A DNA stretch of 19,860 bases from FEN-1219 sp036274615. GTDB lineage: Bacteria > Pseudomonadota > Gammaproteobacteria > Steroidobacterales > Rariloculaceae. The translations under genes and the position numbers were made by a program. The stretch's first letter is position 1, and the number at the start of each line of letters is the position of its first letter. The notes beneath the pieces were generated by a model, which did not search any database, was not told the origin of the DNA, and saw only the letters and a program-made list of their open reading frames with translations. The stretch spans positions 1 to 19,860 of the forward strand of contig DASUFK010000291.1 of NCBI GenBank assembly GCA_036274615.1, in the 5' to 3' direction. Shown piece by piece: positions 6,583 to 14,429 of the stretch.

Positions 6583-9402
6583 TCAGCGCCCGCGGATCGC
6601 GCGCGCAAGCCATTTGCCGACCTCGGAGAGCCATAGCACCGAGCTCGCGACGACGGCGCAGCGCACCCAATCGGCCGCGCTCAAGGCCGCCGTCGAGAAT
6701 GCCTTCTGCAGAAACGGCACGTACACCACGGCCGCCTGCAACAGCACGGACAGCGCCACGGCGCCCCATAACCAGCGATTGGCGAACAACCCGGCGAACG
6801 CGCTGTTCGCGTCGGAGCGTGAGACGAACACCGTGAAGAGCGAGAACAGCACGAGCGTGGTGAAGGCCATGGTCTGTGCGTAGCGCATGTCGCCCGTGCC
6901 CTCGACGAGGCCACCGGGCAAGCTCGCGTCGAGCACGAGCAACGTACCCGCCGCCATTACCGTGCCGACGAGCACCACGCGCGCCCACATCGCGCGTGTA
7001 ATCACGCCCTCGCTTGGCGGCCGCGGCTTCTGCCGCATCACGTCGCCGTCGGGCGGATCGATGCCGAGCGCGAGCGCGGGCGCGCCGTCCGTCACGAGGT
7101 TGATCCACAGCACCTGGGTGGCGAGCAGCGGTAACACGACGGCGCCCGCCTCGATCGCGCGGAGGTCCAGGGCGTCCGCGAAGACCACGCCGAAGAACAT
7201 CGTCATGACCTCGCCGACATTCGAGGACAGCAGATAACGCAGGAACTTGCGGATGTTCGCGAAAATCGCGCGGCCCTCCTCCACCGCCGCGACGATCGAG
7301 GCGAAGTTGTCGTCCGCGAGCACCACATCGGCGGCCTGCTTGGACACGTCCGTGCCGGTCACACCCATCGCCACGCCGATGTCCGCCTTTTTCAGCGCGG
7401 GGGCGTCGTTGACGCCGTCGCCGGTCATCGCAACGACCTCGCCCTCGCGCTGGAGCGCCTCCACGATCCGCAGCTTGTGGCCGGGATTCACGCGCGCGTA
7501 AACGGAGACGGTGCTTGCCTTGCGGCGCAGCTCGTCGTCGGACATTCGCTCGAGCTCCGCGCCGGTGATCGCGGTCGCGTCCTCGGCGATGCCGAGCTCC
7601 GCCGCGATCATCGCGGCCGTTACGGGATGATCCCCGGTCATCATCAGCGTGCGAATGCCGGCCGCCTGGGCGCGCGCGACCGAGGCCGCGGCTTCGGGTC
7701 GCGGCGGGTCCATCATGCCGATAAGGCCGAGGAAGACGAGATCGTGCTCGATGTCCTCGCCCACATCGTCGCGGTCGAACGATTCCCGCGGCAGCAGCCG
7801 CATCGCAACCCCCAGCGTGCGAAGCGCTTGGCCCGCGAGCGCCTCGTTGCTCCGGCGGATCTCCTCGCGCCGTTCCTCCGTGAGCGGCTCCCGGTCATCG
7901 CCCACTTCGATCATCGTGCAGCGTGCGAGCAGCACGTCGGGCGCGCCTTTGGTGAACGCGAGCAGCAACGACTCGCGCTTCGCGTCGGTGTGAACCGTGC
8001 TCATGAGCTTGCGATCCGACGAGAACGGCACTTCCGCGACGCGCTGGAAGCGTGCGTCGAGAACCTCTTGCTCCAATCCGGCCTTGCGTGCGGCGACGAT
8101 CAATGCGCCCTCGGTGGGATCGCCCTGCACCGTCCAACGCTCGTCGCGCTCGCGCAGGACGGCGTTGTTGGCGCGATCGGCTGCCGCCAGGGCGCGCGTA
8201 AATTCGGCGCGCAGGGCGCCGTCGATGGGACCGCCGCCGTCGCGCGCCACTTCGCCCTCCGGGTCGTAGCCCGCGCCACCGAAGCTCACGCGGCCGCTGG
8301 CGGTGATGACCGTTCGCACCGTCATTTCGTTCTTCGTGAGCGTGCCGGTCTTGTCGGAAGCGATCACGGTGGCGGAGCCCAACGTCTCCACTGCGGCCAG
8401 GTGGCGCACGATGGCGTTGCGCTCGGCCATTCTCTGCACACCGAGCGACAGCACCACCGTCACGACGGCCGGCAAACCCTCGGGCACCGCGGCCACGGCG
8501 AGCGCGACGCCCAGGATGAGCACGTCGAACAACGCCGCCCAACCGCGAATGTCCTCCACGATCACGATGGTGGCGATCATCACGACCGCGATGGCCACCA
8601 CGATCGCGCCGAGCAGCTTGCCGACGCGCGCGAGCGCCTTCTGCAGCGGCGTCGTTTCCTGCGGCGCCTCCTTCAGCATGCTCGCGATCGCGCCCATCTC
8701 CGTGTGCATGCCCGTCGCGGTCACGACGGCCCTGCCGCGGCCGTACGTAACCGCCGTGCCGCTGAAGATCATGTCGTGTCGATCGCCGAGCGCGGCCTCC
8801 TCCGCAATCGCGGCCGTGTCCTTGGCCACGGGCAGGCTCTCGCCCGTGAGCGCCGCCTCCGCGGTCTGCAGCGCCGCCACGCGGATGAGCCGCGCGTCGG
8901 CCGGCACGGTGTCGCCTTCTTCCACGACGATCACGTCGCCCGGCACGAGCTCCGCCGCCGGAACGCTTTGCCGCGAGCCGCCGCGGACCACATTCGCGTG
9001 CGCTGCGGACAGCTGCCGAAGGGCCGCGAGGGCCTCCTCGGCGCGAACCTGCTGAACGTATCCCATCACCGCGTTGAGCATCACGACGGCGAAGATCGCG
9101 ATCGCCTCGTACGGAAGCGCCGCGTCGCGCTCCACGAGCCACAGCGCCGCCGAGATCGCCGTGGCGATCAGGAGCAGGACGACGAGAACGTTCTGGAATT
9201 GCGCGACGAACTTCCGCCACGCCGGGATGCGCTTCTCCGCGGCGAGCTCGTTTCTACCGTATCGCTCCAGCCGTGCACGCGCTTCGCCGTGCTCGAGGCC
9301 GAGCTTGTCGTCCGAGGCAAGCGCCGCGAGGACGGCGTCGGCGGGAAGCCGATGAGCGCCGATCGAGCCGTCGAGTGGGCCTCGTGTTGCGGCAGTCTCC
9401 AC
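6583..9402 (-). CDS. P-type Ca2+-transporting ATPase (SERCA/PacL-like)
   Basis: This 939-residue ion pump would use ATP to export or sequester a cation, most likely Ca2+, across the inner membrane. It shows TGES (186-189), the phosphorylation motif DKTGT with Asp350, KGAPD (485-489), TGDGVND (660-666), and hydrophobic segments fitting ten transmembrane helices. The M4 motif VPEGLP (306-311, Glu308), M5 NVGE (Asn728, Glu731) and M6 NLVTD (Asn768, Thr771, Asp772) match calcium ligands in SERCA. Glu908 of SERCA M8 aligns with Ser854, so site I may be incomplete, as in single-site calcium pumps. The start is GTG at 9402; no strong ribosome binding site precedes it and no nearby ATG fits the family N-terminus. 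A small membrane protein gene lies 115 bases upstream on the same strand. Ion choice is inferred from these residues. Confidence 0.93.
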   Translation of the reverse strand: METAATRGPLDGSIGAHRLPADAVLAALASDDKLGLEHGEARARLERYGRNELAAEKRIPAWRKFVAQFQNVLVVLLLIATAISAALWLVERDAALPYEAIAIFAVVMLNAVMGYVQQVRAEEALAALRQLSAAHANVVRGGSRQSVPAAELVPGDVIVVEEGDTVPADARLIRVAALQTAEAALTGESLPVAKDTAAIAEEAALGDRHDMIFSGTAVTYGRGRAVVTATGMHTEMGAIASMLKEAPQETTPLQKALARVGKLLGAIVVAIAVVMIATIVIVEDIRGWAALFDVLILGVALAVAAVPEGLPAVVTVVLSLGVQRMAERNAIVRHLAAVETLGSATVIASDKTGTLTKNEMTVRTVITASGRVSFGGAGYDPEGEVARDGGGPIDGALRAEFTRALAAADRANNAVLRERDERWTVQGDPTEGALIVAARKAGLEQEVLDARFQRVAEVPFSSDRKLMSTVHTDAKRESLLLAFTKGAPDVLLARCTMIEVGDDREPLTEERREEIRRSNEALAGQALRTLGVAMRLLPRESFDRDDVGEDIEHDLVFLGLIGMMDPPRPEAAASVARAQAAGIRTLMMTGDHPVTAAMIAAELGIAEDATAITGAELERMSDDELRRKASTVSVYARVNPGHKLRIVEALQREGEVVAMTGDGVNDAPALKKADIGVAMGVTGTDVSKQAADVVLADDNFASIVAAVEEGRAIFANIRKFLRYLLSSNVGEVMTMFFGVVFADALDLRAIEAGAVVLPLLATQVLWINLVTDGAPALALGIDPPDGDVMRQKPRPPSEGVITRAMWARVVLVGTVMAAGTLLVLDASLPGGLVEGTGDMRYAQTMAFTTLVLFSLFTVFVSRSDANSAFAGLFANRWLWGAVALSVLLQAAVVYVPFLQKAFSTAALSAADWVRCAVVASSVLWLSEVGKWLARAIRGR

Positions 9403-9423
9403 GATCGTGGTCGTTCTCGTATG

Positions 9424-9435
9424 GAATCGCGATTC
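9424..9435. promoter_or_regulatory. 12-base perfect palindrome upstream of the Ca2+-ATPase
   Basis: GAATCGCGATTC is a perfect palindrome ending 21 bases before the GTG start of the ATPase gene, within the gap between that gene and the small membrane protein gene. A second palindrome, CACGATCGTG (9400-9409), covers the start codon itself. The positions suit a dimeric regulator or a short RNA structure. No regulator is known, and short palindromes arise by chance in GC-rich DNA. Confidence 0.3.
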
Positions 9436-9517
9436 TGCGCCGCGCGTGGCACAGCGTCCAAGATCGGGGGCTCGCTCGGGCGCACACCAGCATCACGCGA
9501 TCGCTCGCAGCAGCGTC

Positions 9518-9736
9518 TCAGCCGAGCGCACCGAATGCGGCCAAGAGCGCGAACAAGATCCCCGTGGCAATCGCCATTCCGAAGAGCGGATCGCCGTAAA
9601 GGGAAAATCCGGACGTCGACTCGTCGTCGTTGGCGGCCGTTTCCACGCTTACCTTCGACTGAGCGCCGGCGGCGGGACCCGCCCGTTCCTCTCGCGGCGG
9701 GGCGGAATGTGACGTGAGTGCGGAGCGTGAGCTCAT
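9518..9736 (-). CDS. Small single-helix membrane protein, unknown function
   Basis: This 72-residue protein starts at ATG 9736 with an excellent GGAGG ribosome binding site 7 bases upstream, which decides the start against a longer frame reaching 9868. Residues 1-45 are polar and rich in Ser, Ala and charged residues. Residues 52-71 form one transmembrane helix at the very C-terminus (LFGMAIATGILFALLAAFGA). No family is recognised. It lies 115 bases upstream of the Ca2+-ATPase on the same strand, so the two may be co-transcribed. The layout would suit a tail-anchored accessory or regulator of the pump, but that is inference. Confidence 0.68.
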   Translation of the reverse strand: MSSRSALTSHSAPPREERAGPAAGAQSKVSVETAANDDESTSGFSLYGDPLFGMAIATGILFALLAAFGALG

Positions 9737-9966
9737 GATCGTTCCTCCATGTTGCGGATGGCGCGTGGCCAACGAGCCCGTCACGGGCGCGAGACATGCG
9801 CGACAGACACAACGAAGAAGGTAAGGACGCGGCGGCGCGTAGACAAACGAAGAATATCGCACGATCACATCGAGAACGCCGATGCGATCGCCGGAAGAGC
9901 CGCTACCGTCGAGAGTCGCTCGTCACCGATACGGCGGAAGCACCGGAACGGGCGGCGGACGAGGTC

Positions 9967-10107
9967 TCAGCCCATTACGCGGCGGCGACGCGCGAGGCCG
10001 AGCGCCGCCGCGCCGAGCGCCATGAGCGAGAGCGTGTAGGGCTCGGGCACCGGGACGGTGCCGGTTCCGAGGCTCACGCTGAACGTGCCGCTGAGCTCCT
10101 CGTTCAA
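9967..10107 (-). pseudogene. Orphan PEP-CTERM sorting tail (gene remnant)
   Basis: The reverse strand encodes a C-terminal PEP-CTERM signal: the motif VPEP, then a hydrophobic helix (LSLMALGAAALGLA), then RRRR and a stop. This signal directs exported proteins to exosortase, which cuts them and links them to the cell surface or matrix. Only about 46 residues can be read before the frame runs into sequence coding for the DoxX-like protein in another frame. There is no signal peptide or domain, so this looks like the 3' stump of a lost gene. A TTG at 10107 overlaps the stop of the DoxX-like gene as TTGA, so a tiny translated peptide cannot be excluded. A programmed frameshift adding the tail to the DoxX-like protein is less likely because that protein ends normally. 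Confidence 0.65.
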
Positions 10108-11336
10108 AGCGCCTGCGCCGCCGGCTGCCCGAAGCGATCGCCCTCGCCTTTGCCCTTGCCGACGAGGCCCCAGACGATGAAGGCGGCGGATACGATCTGC
10201 GCAGCGAGGGCCACGGTGCCTTTCACCTGCGCCCCGGGAACGTACAAGTAGAGCCAAGCGGTGGCGACGATCAGCCCAACCGGCACGACCAGTGGCCAGG
10301 CCGAGCGGCCCATGTCGTGCAGGCGGCGCGCGAGCAGCACGATGGCCGGGAACAGCAGCGTCAGCTGCACCCACTGGCTGTTACGGCCCGGCACCAGGAA
10401 GTAGTAGAACGCCAGCGCCGCGAGCAGCGTGACGAGCGCGCCGACGAACTCGCCGCGGCCGGTGCGGCCCGCGTAGCGGACGAACAGCGTGTCGAAGTCC
10501 CTCGCGAGCTCCTCGCCGACGGCGAGCGCGTGCCGCTGCAGCACGCCCCGATAGTAGTCGAGGTACGCCAGCATCAGCAGGCCGTTGAGCGCGACGGCGC
10601 CGATCCCGAGGAGCAGCGCGAACGGCTGATGGTCGAGAAGCGCCCAGAACGCCGCGCACACGGAAAGCGGCATCACCACGCAGAGCGCCGCGGGCACGAA
10701 GACGCCCGCGAGGATCAGCGCACCCGTGACGAGCTCGATGCCCATGACCACCGCGAGGAGCTGACTGTGCTCGAGGCCGTTCATCAGCTGGATGGCGAGC
10801 GGCGTGTGACCGCTCGGCAACGCGTACATCGAGACGAAGAAGTAGTTGACGCCGTTGAGCAGCATCCAGGCGCCGAACAGCAGCCGCCCGGCGAGCACGA
10901 GGCTCTTTCCTGCTCCCGCGTCGCCGGAAGCGCCCAGCGCGCGCGGCTTCGCGGTCCACGCGAACATCGAGCGATAGCTGCCGAAGTACGCGAGGCAGAG
11001 CAGCACGTTGGTCACCAGCACCGCGGTGCCGAACGTCGAGGCGCGCGAGCCCCAGCCTTCGAGCGGCGTGTCCCAGTACCACACGCAGAACGACACCGGC
11101 ATGCAGATCACGAGCGACAGCGGCACGTACCAGCCGAACAGCACTCCGATTCCCGCCACGAGCTCCACGGCCTTCACGAGATCGAACAGGTGGCTGTCGA
11201 AGAGCGCCAGGAACAATTCCTGGCTGAGCGGCTGGGAGCCGAGAGGCTGCGGGAACAGCGTGACGAAGTGATTTATGCCGGCCGGAATCATCCAGGCCGC
11301 GAAGATGAGACGCACGAACCATACGGCGTATTTCAT
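10104..11336 (-). CDS. Tandem DoxX-like/DUF805 membrane protein
   Basis: This 410-residue inner-membrane protein has two copies of a DoxX-like four-helix unit followed by DUF805. Copy one spans about residues 4-120 (RLIFAAWMIPAGINHF, AVELVAGIGVLFGWYVP). Copy two spans about 148-262 (RLLFGAWMLLNGVNYFF, GIELVTGALILAGVFVP). The DUF805 part (284-405) contains RYAGRTGRGEF, the core RRLHDMGRSAW (337-347) and a typical RFG end. DoxX relatives include the quinone-linked subunit of archaeal thiosulfate:quinone oxidoreductase, while DUF805 has no known function. The ATG at 11336 has a clear GGAGG upstream; the longer frame to 11768 lies inside the dehydrogenase gene. It follows the PQQ dehydrogenase by 86 bases on the same strand, suggesting a shared operon and possibly a joint redox role. 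Confidence 0.85.
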   Translation of the reverse strand: MKYAVWFVRLIFAAWMIPAGINHFVTLFPQPLGSQPLSQELFLALFDSHLFDLVKAVELVAGIGVLFGWYVPLSLVICMPVSFCVWYWDTPLEGWGSRASTFGTAVLVTNVLLCLAYFGSYRSMFAWTAKPRALGASGDAGAGKSLVLAGRLLFGAWMLLNGVNYFFVSMYALPSGHTPLAIQLMNGLEHSQLLAVVMGIELVTGALILAGVFVPAALCVVMPLSVCAAFWALLDHQPFALLLGIGAVALNGLLMLAYLDYYRGVLQRHALAVGEELARDFDTLFVRYAGRTGRGEFVGALVTLLAALAFYYFLVPGRNSQWVQLTLLFPAIVLLARRLHDMGRSAWPLVVPVGLIVATAWLYLYVPGAQVKGTVALAAQIVSAAFIVWGLVGKGKGEGDRFGQPAAQAL

Positions 11337-11384
11337 GGCGCACCTCCGTACGCGATGTTCGGCCAGTTCGGGCGCGGTGTCCAT

Positions 11385-11404
11385 GCCGGGGAGTCGCCCC
11401 CGGC
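11385..11404. terminator. GC hairpin between PQQ dehydrogenase and DoxX-like genes
   Basis: A perfect 7-base stem (GCCGGGG paired with CCCCGGC) closes a 6-base loop in the 86-base gap. It lies just after the stop of the leftward dehydrogenase gene. It has no run of T on the leftward strand, so it would be a weak terminator, a partial read-through site or an mRNA-stabilising structure. Confidence 0.35.
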
Positions 11405-11422
11405 CCGGAGGGGCGGCGAGAA

Positions 11423-13372
11423 TCAGCGCAGCGCGAACGCCGCCAACGTGCCGCCGGCCACCACGGCCACGTACTGCTTGCCGTCGCCGCCGCGATAGCT
11501 CAGCGGATTGGCGTTCACCTGCTCGGCGAGCTGCACGGCCCAGAGCTCGCGGCCGTTCTTTGCGTCGAACGCGCGAAGCCGCCGGTCGTTGGTGGCGCCC
11601 ACGAACACGAGGCCGCCGGCCGTTGCCGTGGGACCGGCGCTGCCGCTGCCGCCCGTGAGCTGCCGGCCCTCGGGCAGCGCGTCGGTGACGCCGAGCGTGC
11701 TCTGCCACGCGATGTCGCCGCTGTTGGCGTTCACCGCCACGAGCCGCGACCACGGCGGCCGCGTGCACGGCAGCGTCCCGAGCCTCTTGCCCGCGTCGTC
11801 CAAGAGCGGCGCGCTGAAGGTGAAGTAAGGACCGGCGCCGTCGACGCTCGCGCGATCGTACGGCGTGGTGGCGCCCTGCGTGCCGCGGCCGTAGTTCTTG
11901 CCTGGCTTCTTGAGCTCGATCCAGCCCACGAGCGACGTGTCGTGCGTGTTCACGAACACGAGCCCGCTCGACGGATCGGCCGCGGCGCCGCCCCAGTTCA
12001 CGCCGCCCGTGCCCCCGGGAAACTGAATCGTGCTCTTCGGCGCGTCGCCCTCGGCGTGAAAGCCGAACGGCGTGAACGGCCCGGCGTTGTAGAAGCCGCC
12101 GCTCTTTTCCAACAGCGCCTCGCAGGCGGCCGCGTGCTGCGGCGACGTGTCCTCGGGCCGCACGAGGTCACGTGCCTTGTCGAAGTCCACGCGCGCGAGC
12201 GGCGGCGGCTTGAGCGGGAACGGCTGCGTGCGCGCGTACCACTCGCCCGGCACGCTGCCCTGCGGCACCGGCCGCTCCTCCACGCCGAACACCGGTTTGC
12301 CCGTCTCGCGGTTCAAGATGAACATCCAGCCCGTCTTGCCCACGGATGCCAGCGCCGGCACGCGCTTGCCGCTCTGCACGATGTCCACGAGCACCGGCGG
12401 ATTCGGCATGTCCGAGTCCCAGAGATCGTGGTGCACGGTTTGGAAGTGCCAGCGGTACTTGCCGGTGAGCGCGTCCACCGCGACGATCGAGTTGCCGAAG
12501 AGATTGTCGCCGGGGCGATCGCCGCCCCAGTAGTTGGCGGCCGGTCCCGCCACCGGCATGTAGAGCACGCCGCGCTCCTCGTCGAGCGTCATGTACCACG
12601 CCCAGACGTTGACGCCGGAGCGGCCGCGCCAGCCGTTGTCGAGCCAGGTTTCGTGGCCGCGCTCGCCAGGCAGCGGCACCGTGTGAAAGTCCCACACGCG
12701 CGCGCCGGTGCGCACGTCGAACGCGCGCGTATCGCCGGGCTCCGCGAGCTGCACCTCGCCCAGCGTGGCGCCTAAGATCGCCACGTTCTTGTAGATCAGC
12801 GGCACGCCGTTCCACGGAACGGCGATCTGCACCACGCCGTCGCGGCCGAAGCCCTGGGCCGGCGCGCCGGTGCGGGCGTCGAGCGCCACGAGCGTGGGAC
12901 CCGCCGTGACGAGAATTCGCGGCGGCAGCGTGCCGTCACCGGGCCAGTACGCCACGCCGCGGGCCGTGGTGGCGAGCGGCGCGGGGAGCGCGGAGCGCCA
13001 GCGCTCCTTGCCGCTCGCAGCGTCGAGCGCGAGCACCTCGTTGCCGCGCACCGGGAGATACATCACGCCGTCCACGACGATCGGCGTGGCTTGCGGATTG
13101 CCGCTCGCGCCCGGCGCGTCGCTCGCGTCGCCGGCCGCACGCGCCACGGGCACCGACCAGGCTTGCGCGAGGCGGTTCACGTTCGCCGCATCGATGTCGG
13201 CGAGCGGCGAAAAACGCGTGCCGGCGAAGTCGCGGGAGTACATCGGCCAGTCGGCGTCCAGCGGCGGCGCCGCGATGGCCGCGCTTGCCCACAATCCAAA
13301 ACCGATCGATAGGATGCGCGCGAGCGTGCGCATTGTCGCCGTCGTGTTCACCGCTGCCCCCCAATTGTTCAT
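11423..13372 (-). CDS. Secreted PQQ-dependent dehydrogenase (glucose dehydrogenase-like)
   Basis: The product is a periplasmic quinoprotein of up to 649 residues that would oxidise a sugar or alcohol with pyrroloquinoline quinone. A signal peptide spans about residues 14-35 (MRTLARILSIGFGLWASAAI, then A-A before PPLD). The mature part is an eight-bladed propeller type with DWPMYSRDFAGTRFSPL (41-57), HHDLWDSD (314-321), KTGWMFILNRETG (346-358), GGTGGVNWGGAAADP (453-467) and the C-terminal NPLSYRGGDGKQYVAVVAGG. By spacing, Asp319 and Lys346 correspond to Asp466 and Lys493 of E. coli membrane glucose dehydrogenase. The five-helix N-terminal anchor of that enzyme is absent. ATG 13372 is the longest start, while ATG 13333 fits the signal peptide better; neither has a strong ribosome binding site. 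No PQQ synthesis gene is in the window. Substrate is unknown. Confidence 0.92.
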   Translation of the reverse strand: MNNWGAAVNTTATMRTLARILSIGFGLWASAAIAAPPLDADWPMYSRDFAGTRFSPLADIDAANVNRLAQAWSVPVARAAGDASDAPGASGNPQATPIVVDGVMYLPVRGNEVLALDAASGKERWRSALPAPLATTARGVAYWPGDGTLPPRILVTAGPTLVALDARTGAPAQGFGRDGVVQIAVPWNGVPLIYKNVAILGATLGEVQLAEPGDTRAFDVRTGARVWDFHTVPLPGERGHETWLDNGWRGRSGVNVWAWYMTLDEERGVLYMPVAGPAANYWGGDRPGDNLFGNSIVAVDALTGKYRWHFQTVHHDLWDSDMPNPPVLVDIVQSGKRVPALASVGKTGWMFILNRETGKPVFGVEERPVPQGSVPGEWYARTQPFPLKPPPLARVDFDKARDLVRPEDTSPQHAAACEALLEKSGGFYNAGPFTPFGFHAEGDAPKSTIQFPGGTGGVNWGGAAADPSSGLVFVNTHDTSLVGWIELKKPGKNYGRGTQGATTPYDRASVDGAGPYFTFSAPLLDDAGKRLGTLPCTRPPWSRLVAVNANSGDIAWQSTLGVTDALPEGRQLTGGSGSAGPTATAGGLVFVGATNDRRLRAFDAKNGRELWAVQLAEQVNANPLSYRGGDGKQYVAVVAGGTLAAFALR

Positions 13373-13466
13373 CGGTAGCGCTCGGCATGATCGCCTCGCG
13401 CGAGCGCCCCGGCCCCGAATCGTAACAGGTGCGGACGAGCGGAAGCAGTCGACGCGTTTGACGCCC

Positions 13467-13493
13467 TATAATCAACATAGGTAGAGTAATTAC
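13467..13493 (+). promoter_or_regulatory. AT-rich island with consensus -10 box and small palindrome
   Basis: A perfect TATAAT (13467-13472) and the palindrome GTAATTAC (13486-13493) form an AT-rich patch in the 142-base gap between the divergent dehydrogenase gene and the rightward small-protein/PadR genes. A start of transcription near 13479 would serve the rightward genes. The -35 position (AGCAGT at 17-base spacing) is poor, so an activator would be needed. The palindrome would then lie just after the start point, where a PadR-type repressor could bind; that is speculative. Confidence 0.35.
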
Positions 13494-13514
13494 AGTTCTC
13501 CTCCGGGCACGCGC

Positions 13515-13712
13515 TTGTTCCACACTGTGCGAGACCGCTGGTTCTTCCCCGTGCTGGTGTTTTCGGCTCTCGCCGTCGTCGTCGAAGCCGGGCTAGCGCT
13601 TGCCGCTCGAGCGCTGCGACCGGAAGAGATTCCCGTTCACGCCGCCGCTGCAACGCCTTCCGGCGACGAAGCGCTCGATCCCGCGCTCATCGACGCCTTC
13701 TTGACCGAATGA
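13515..13712 (+). CDS. Possible small membrane protein
   Basis: An open frame of up to 65 codons starts at TTG 13515 or GTG 13527. It encodes one hydrophobic segment (about residues 9-31, WFFPVLVFSALAVVVEAG and following) and then a polar, acidic tail ending ALIDAFLTE. No family is recognised and no ribosome binding site precedes either start. It lies between a consensus -10 box and the PadR gene on the same strand, with a 94-base gap before PadR. It could be a short membrane protein of that operon or a chance frame. Confidence 0.4.
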   Translation: MFHTVRDRWFFPVLVFSALAVVVEAGLALAARALRPEEIPVHAAAATPSGDEALDPALIDAFLTE

Positions 13713-13806
13713 TAGTGGTTGGCGCCGCCGCCTCGGGCGCGGTACTGGCTGCACGCGCGGCACACGCCGTGCAACGGCGCCGCGCTTCGCGCGCCTGAGG
13801 CTTCGC

Positions 13807-14124
13807 ATGGCGCGAACCGCAAACCGTTCGAGGCAAACACACTTGGTGCTCGCGACGCTTCTCGAGCGCCCGTCGGCTTGGCGCCACGGCTACGATCTCG
13901 CGAAGGAGACCGGGCTCAAGTCCGGCACGCTGTATCCAATCCTGATCCGCCTGGCCGAACAGGGAATGCTCGCCGAAGATTGGGAGGAGTCGGACTCGGG
14001 CGGCCGGCCGCCGCGGCACGTCTATCGCCTGTCGGCCGCCGGAGTGAAGGCCGCTCGCGCGATTCTGCAGACCGCGCACCCGGACGTGGCCGCGACCCTG
14101 CGCGCGGCCAAGGCGAGCCGATGA
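13807..14124 (+). CDS. PadR-family transcriptional regulator
   Basis: This 105-residue protein is a short PadR winged-helix repressor. The pattern HGYDLAKETGLKSGTLYPIL (27-46) includes the recognition helix, followed by RLAEQGMLAEDWEE and the wing region GGRPPRHVYRLSAAG (65-79). Short PadR proteins bind DNA as dimers and usually control membrane or efflux genes next to them. The ATG at 13807 has a modest GAGG 6 bases upstream. The stop overlaps the start of the next gene as ATGA, so translation is coupled. By context it probably controls this operon; the inducer is unknown. Confidence 0.92.
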   Translation: MARTANRSRQTHLVLATLLERPSAWRHGYDLAKETGLKSGTLYPILIRLAEQGMLAEDWEESDSGGRPPRHVYRLSAAGVKAARAILQTAHPDVAATLRAAKASR

Positions 14125-14429
14125 CCGCTCGGCCACGCGCGCTCCGCCGGCTCGCCGACTGGCTGCACGTCCTCCTACTGATCGCGGCCGGATTGTGCTA
14201 CGTCGCCTGCACCATCGGCATCCTGCGCCGGCACAGTGCGGCCGCAATCGCACCGTTGCTCGGTGTGGTGCTCGATCTCGCCACCCGCGCGCTGGGGCAG
14301 CTCGTAGTCGCGCCCGCGGACGTGGTGGTTCACGATCCGTCCTTGGCGGCGCAGCTGATCGTGCCGGTGGCGCTGCCGTTGCTGTTGTCGTTGGCCGCCT
14401 GGCCGCTCCGGTGGAGAATCGAAGGATGA
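14121..14429 (+). CDS. Small multi-pass membrane protein of the PadR operon
   Basis: This 102-residue protein starts with a basic stretch (MTARPRALRRLADWLH) and has three likely transmembrane helices: VLLLIAAGLCYVACTIGIL (about 18-36), a weaker one near IAPLLGVVLDLATRALG (43-59), and LIVPVALPLLLSLAAWPLRW near the end. It overlaps the PadR stop by four bases (ATGA) and its own stop overlaps the phosphoesterase start by four bases. No family is recognised. Proteins in this position after a short PadR are often membrane partners whose amount the regulator sets, but no function can be assigned. Confidence 0.75.
   Translation: MTARPRALRRLADWLHVLLLIAAGLCYVACTIGILRRHSAAAIAPLLGVVLDLATRALGQLVVAPADVVVHDPSLAAQLIVPVALPLLLSLAAWPLRWRIEG

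Noticed and set aside
7477..9717. 746-codon rightward open frame
   Set aside because: Lies antisense to the P-type ATPase, whose motifs are complete. The product is rich in Arg, His and Gly with no domain, as expected of a GC-driven shadow frame.
9796..10251. 151-codon rightward open frame
   Set aside because: Covers the PEP-CTERM remnant and the end of the DoxX-like gene on the other strand; extreme Arg/Glu/Ala composition and no domain.
13776..13795. GC hairpin before the PadR gene
   Set aside because: The stem needs a bulge, has only a 3-base loop and no T run; such hairpins are common in this GC-rich DNA.
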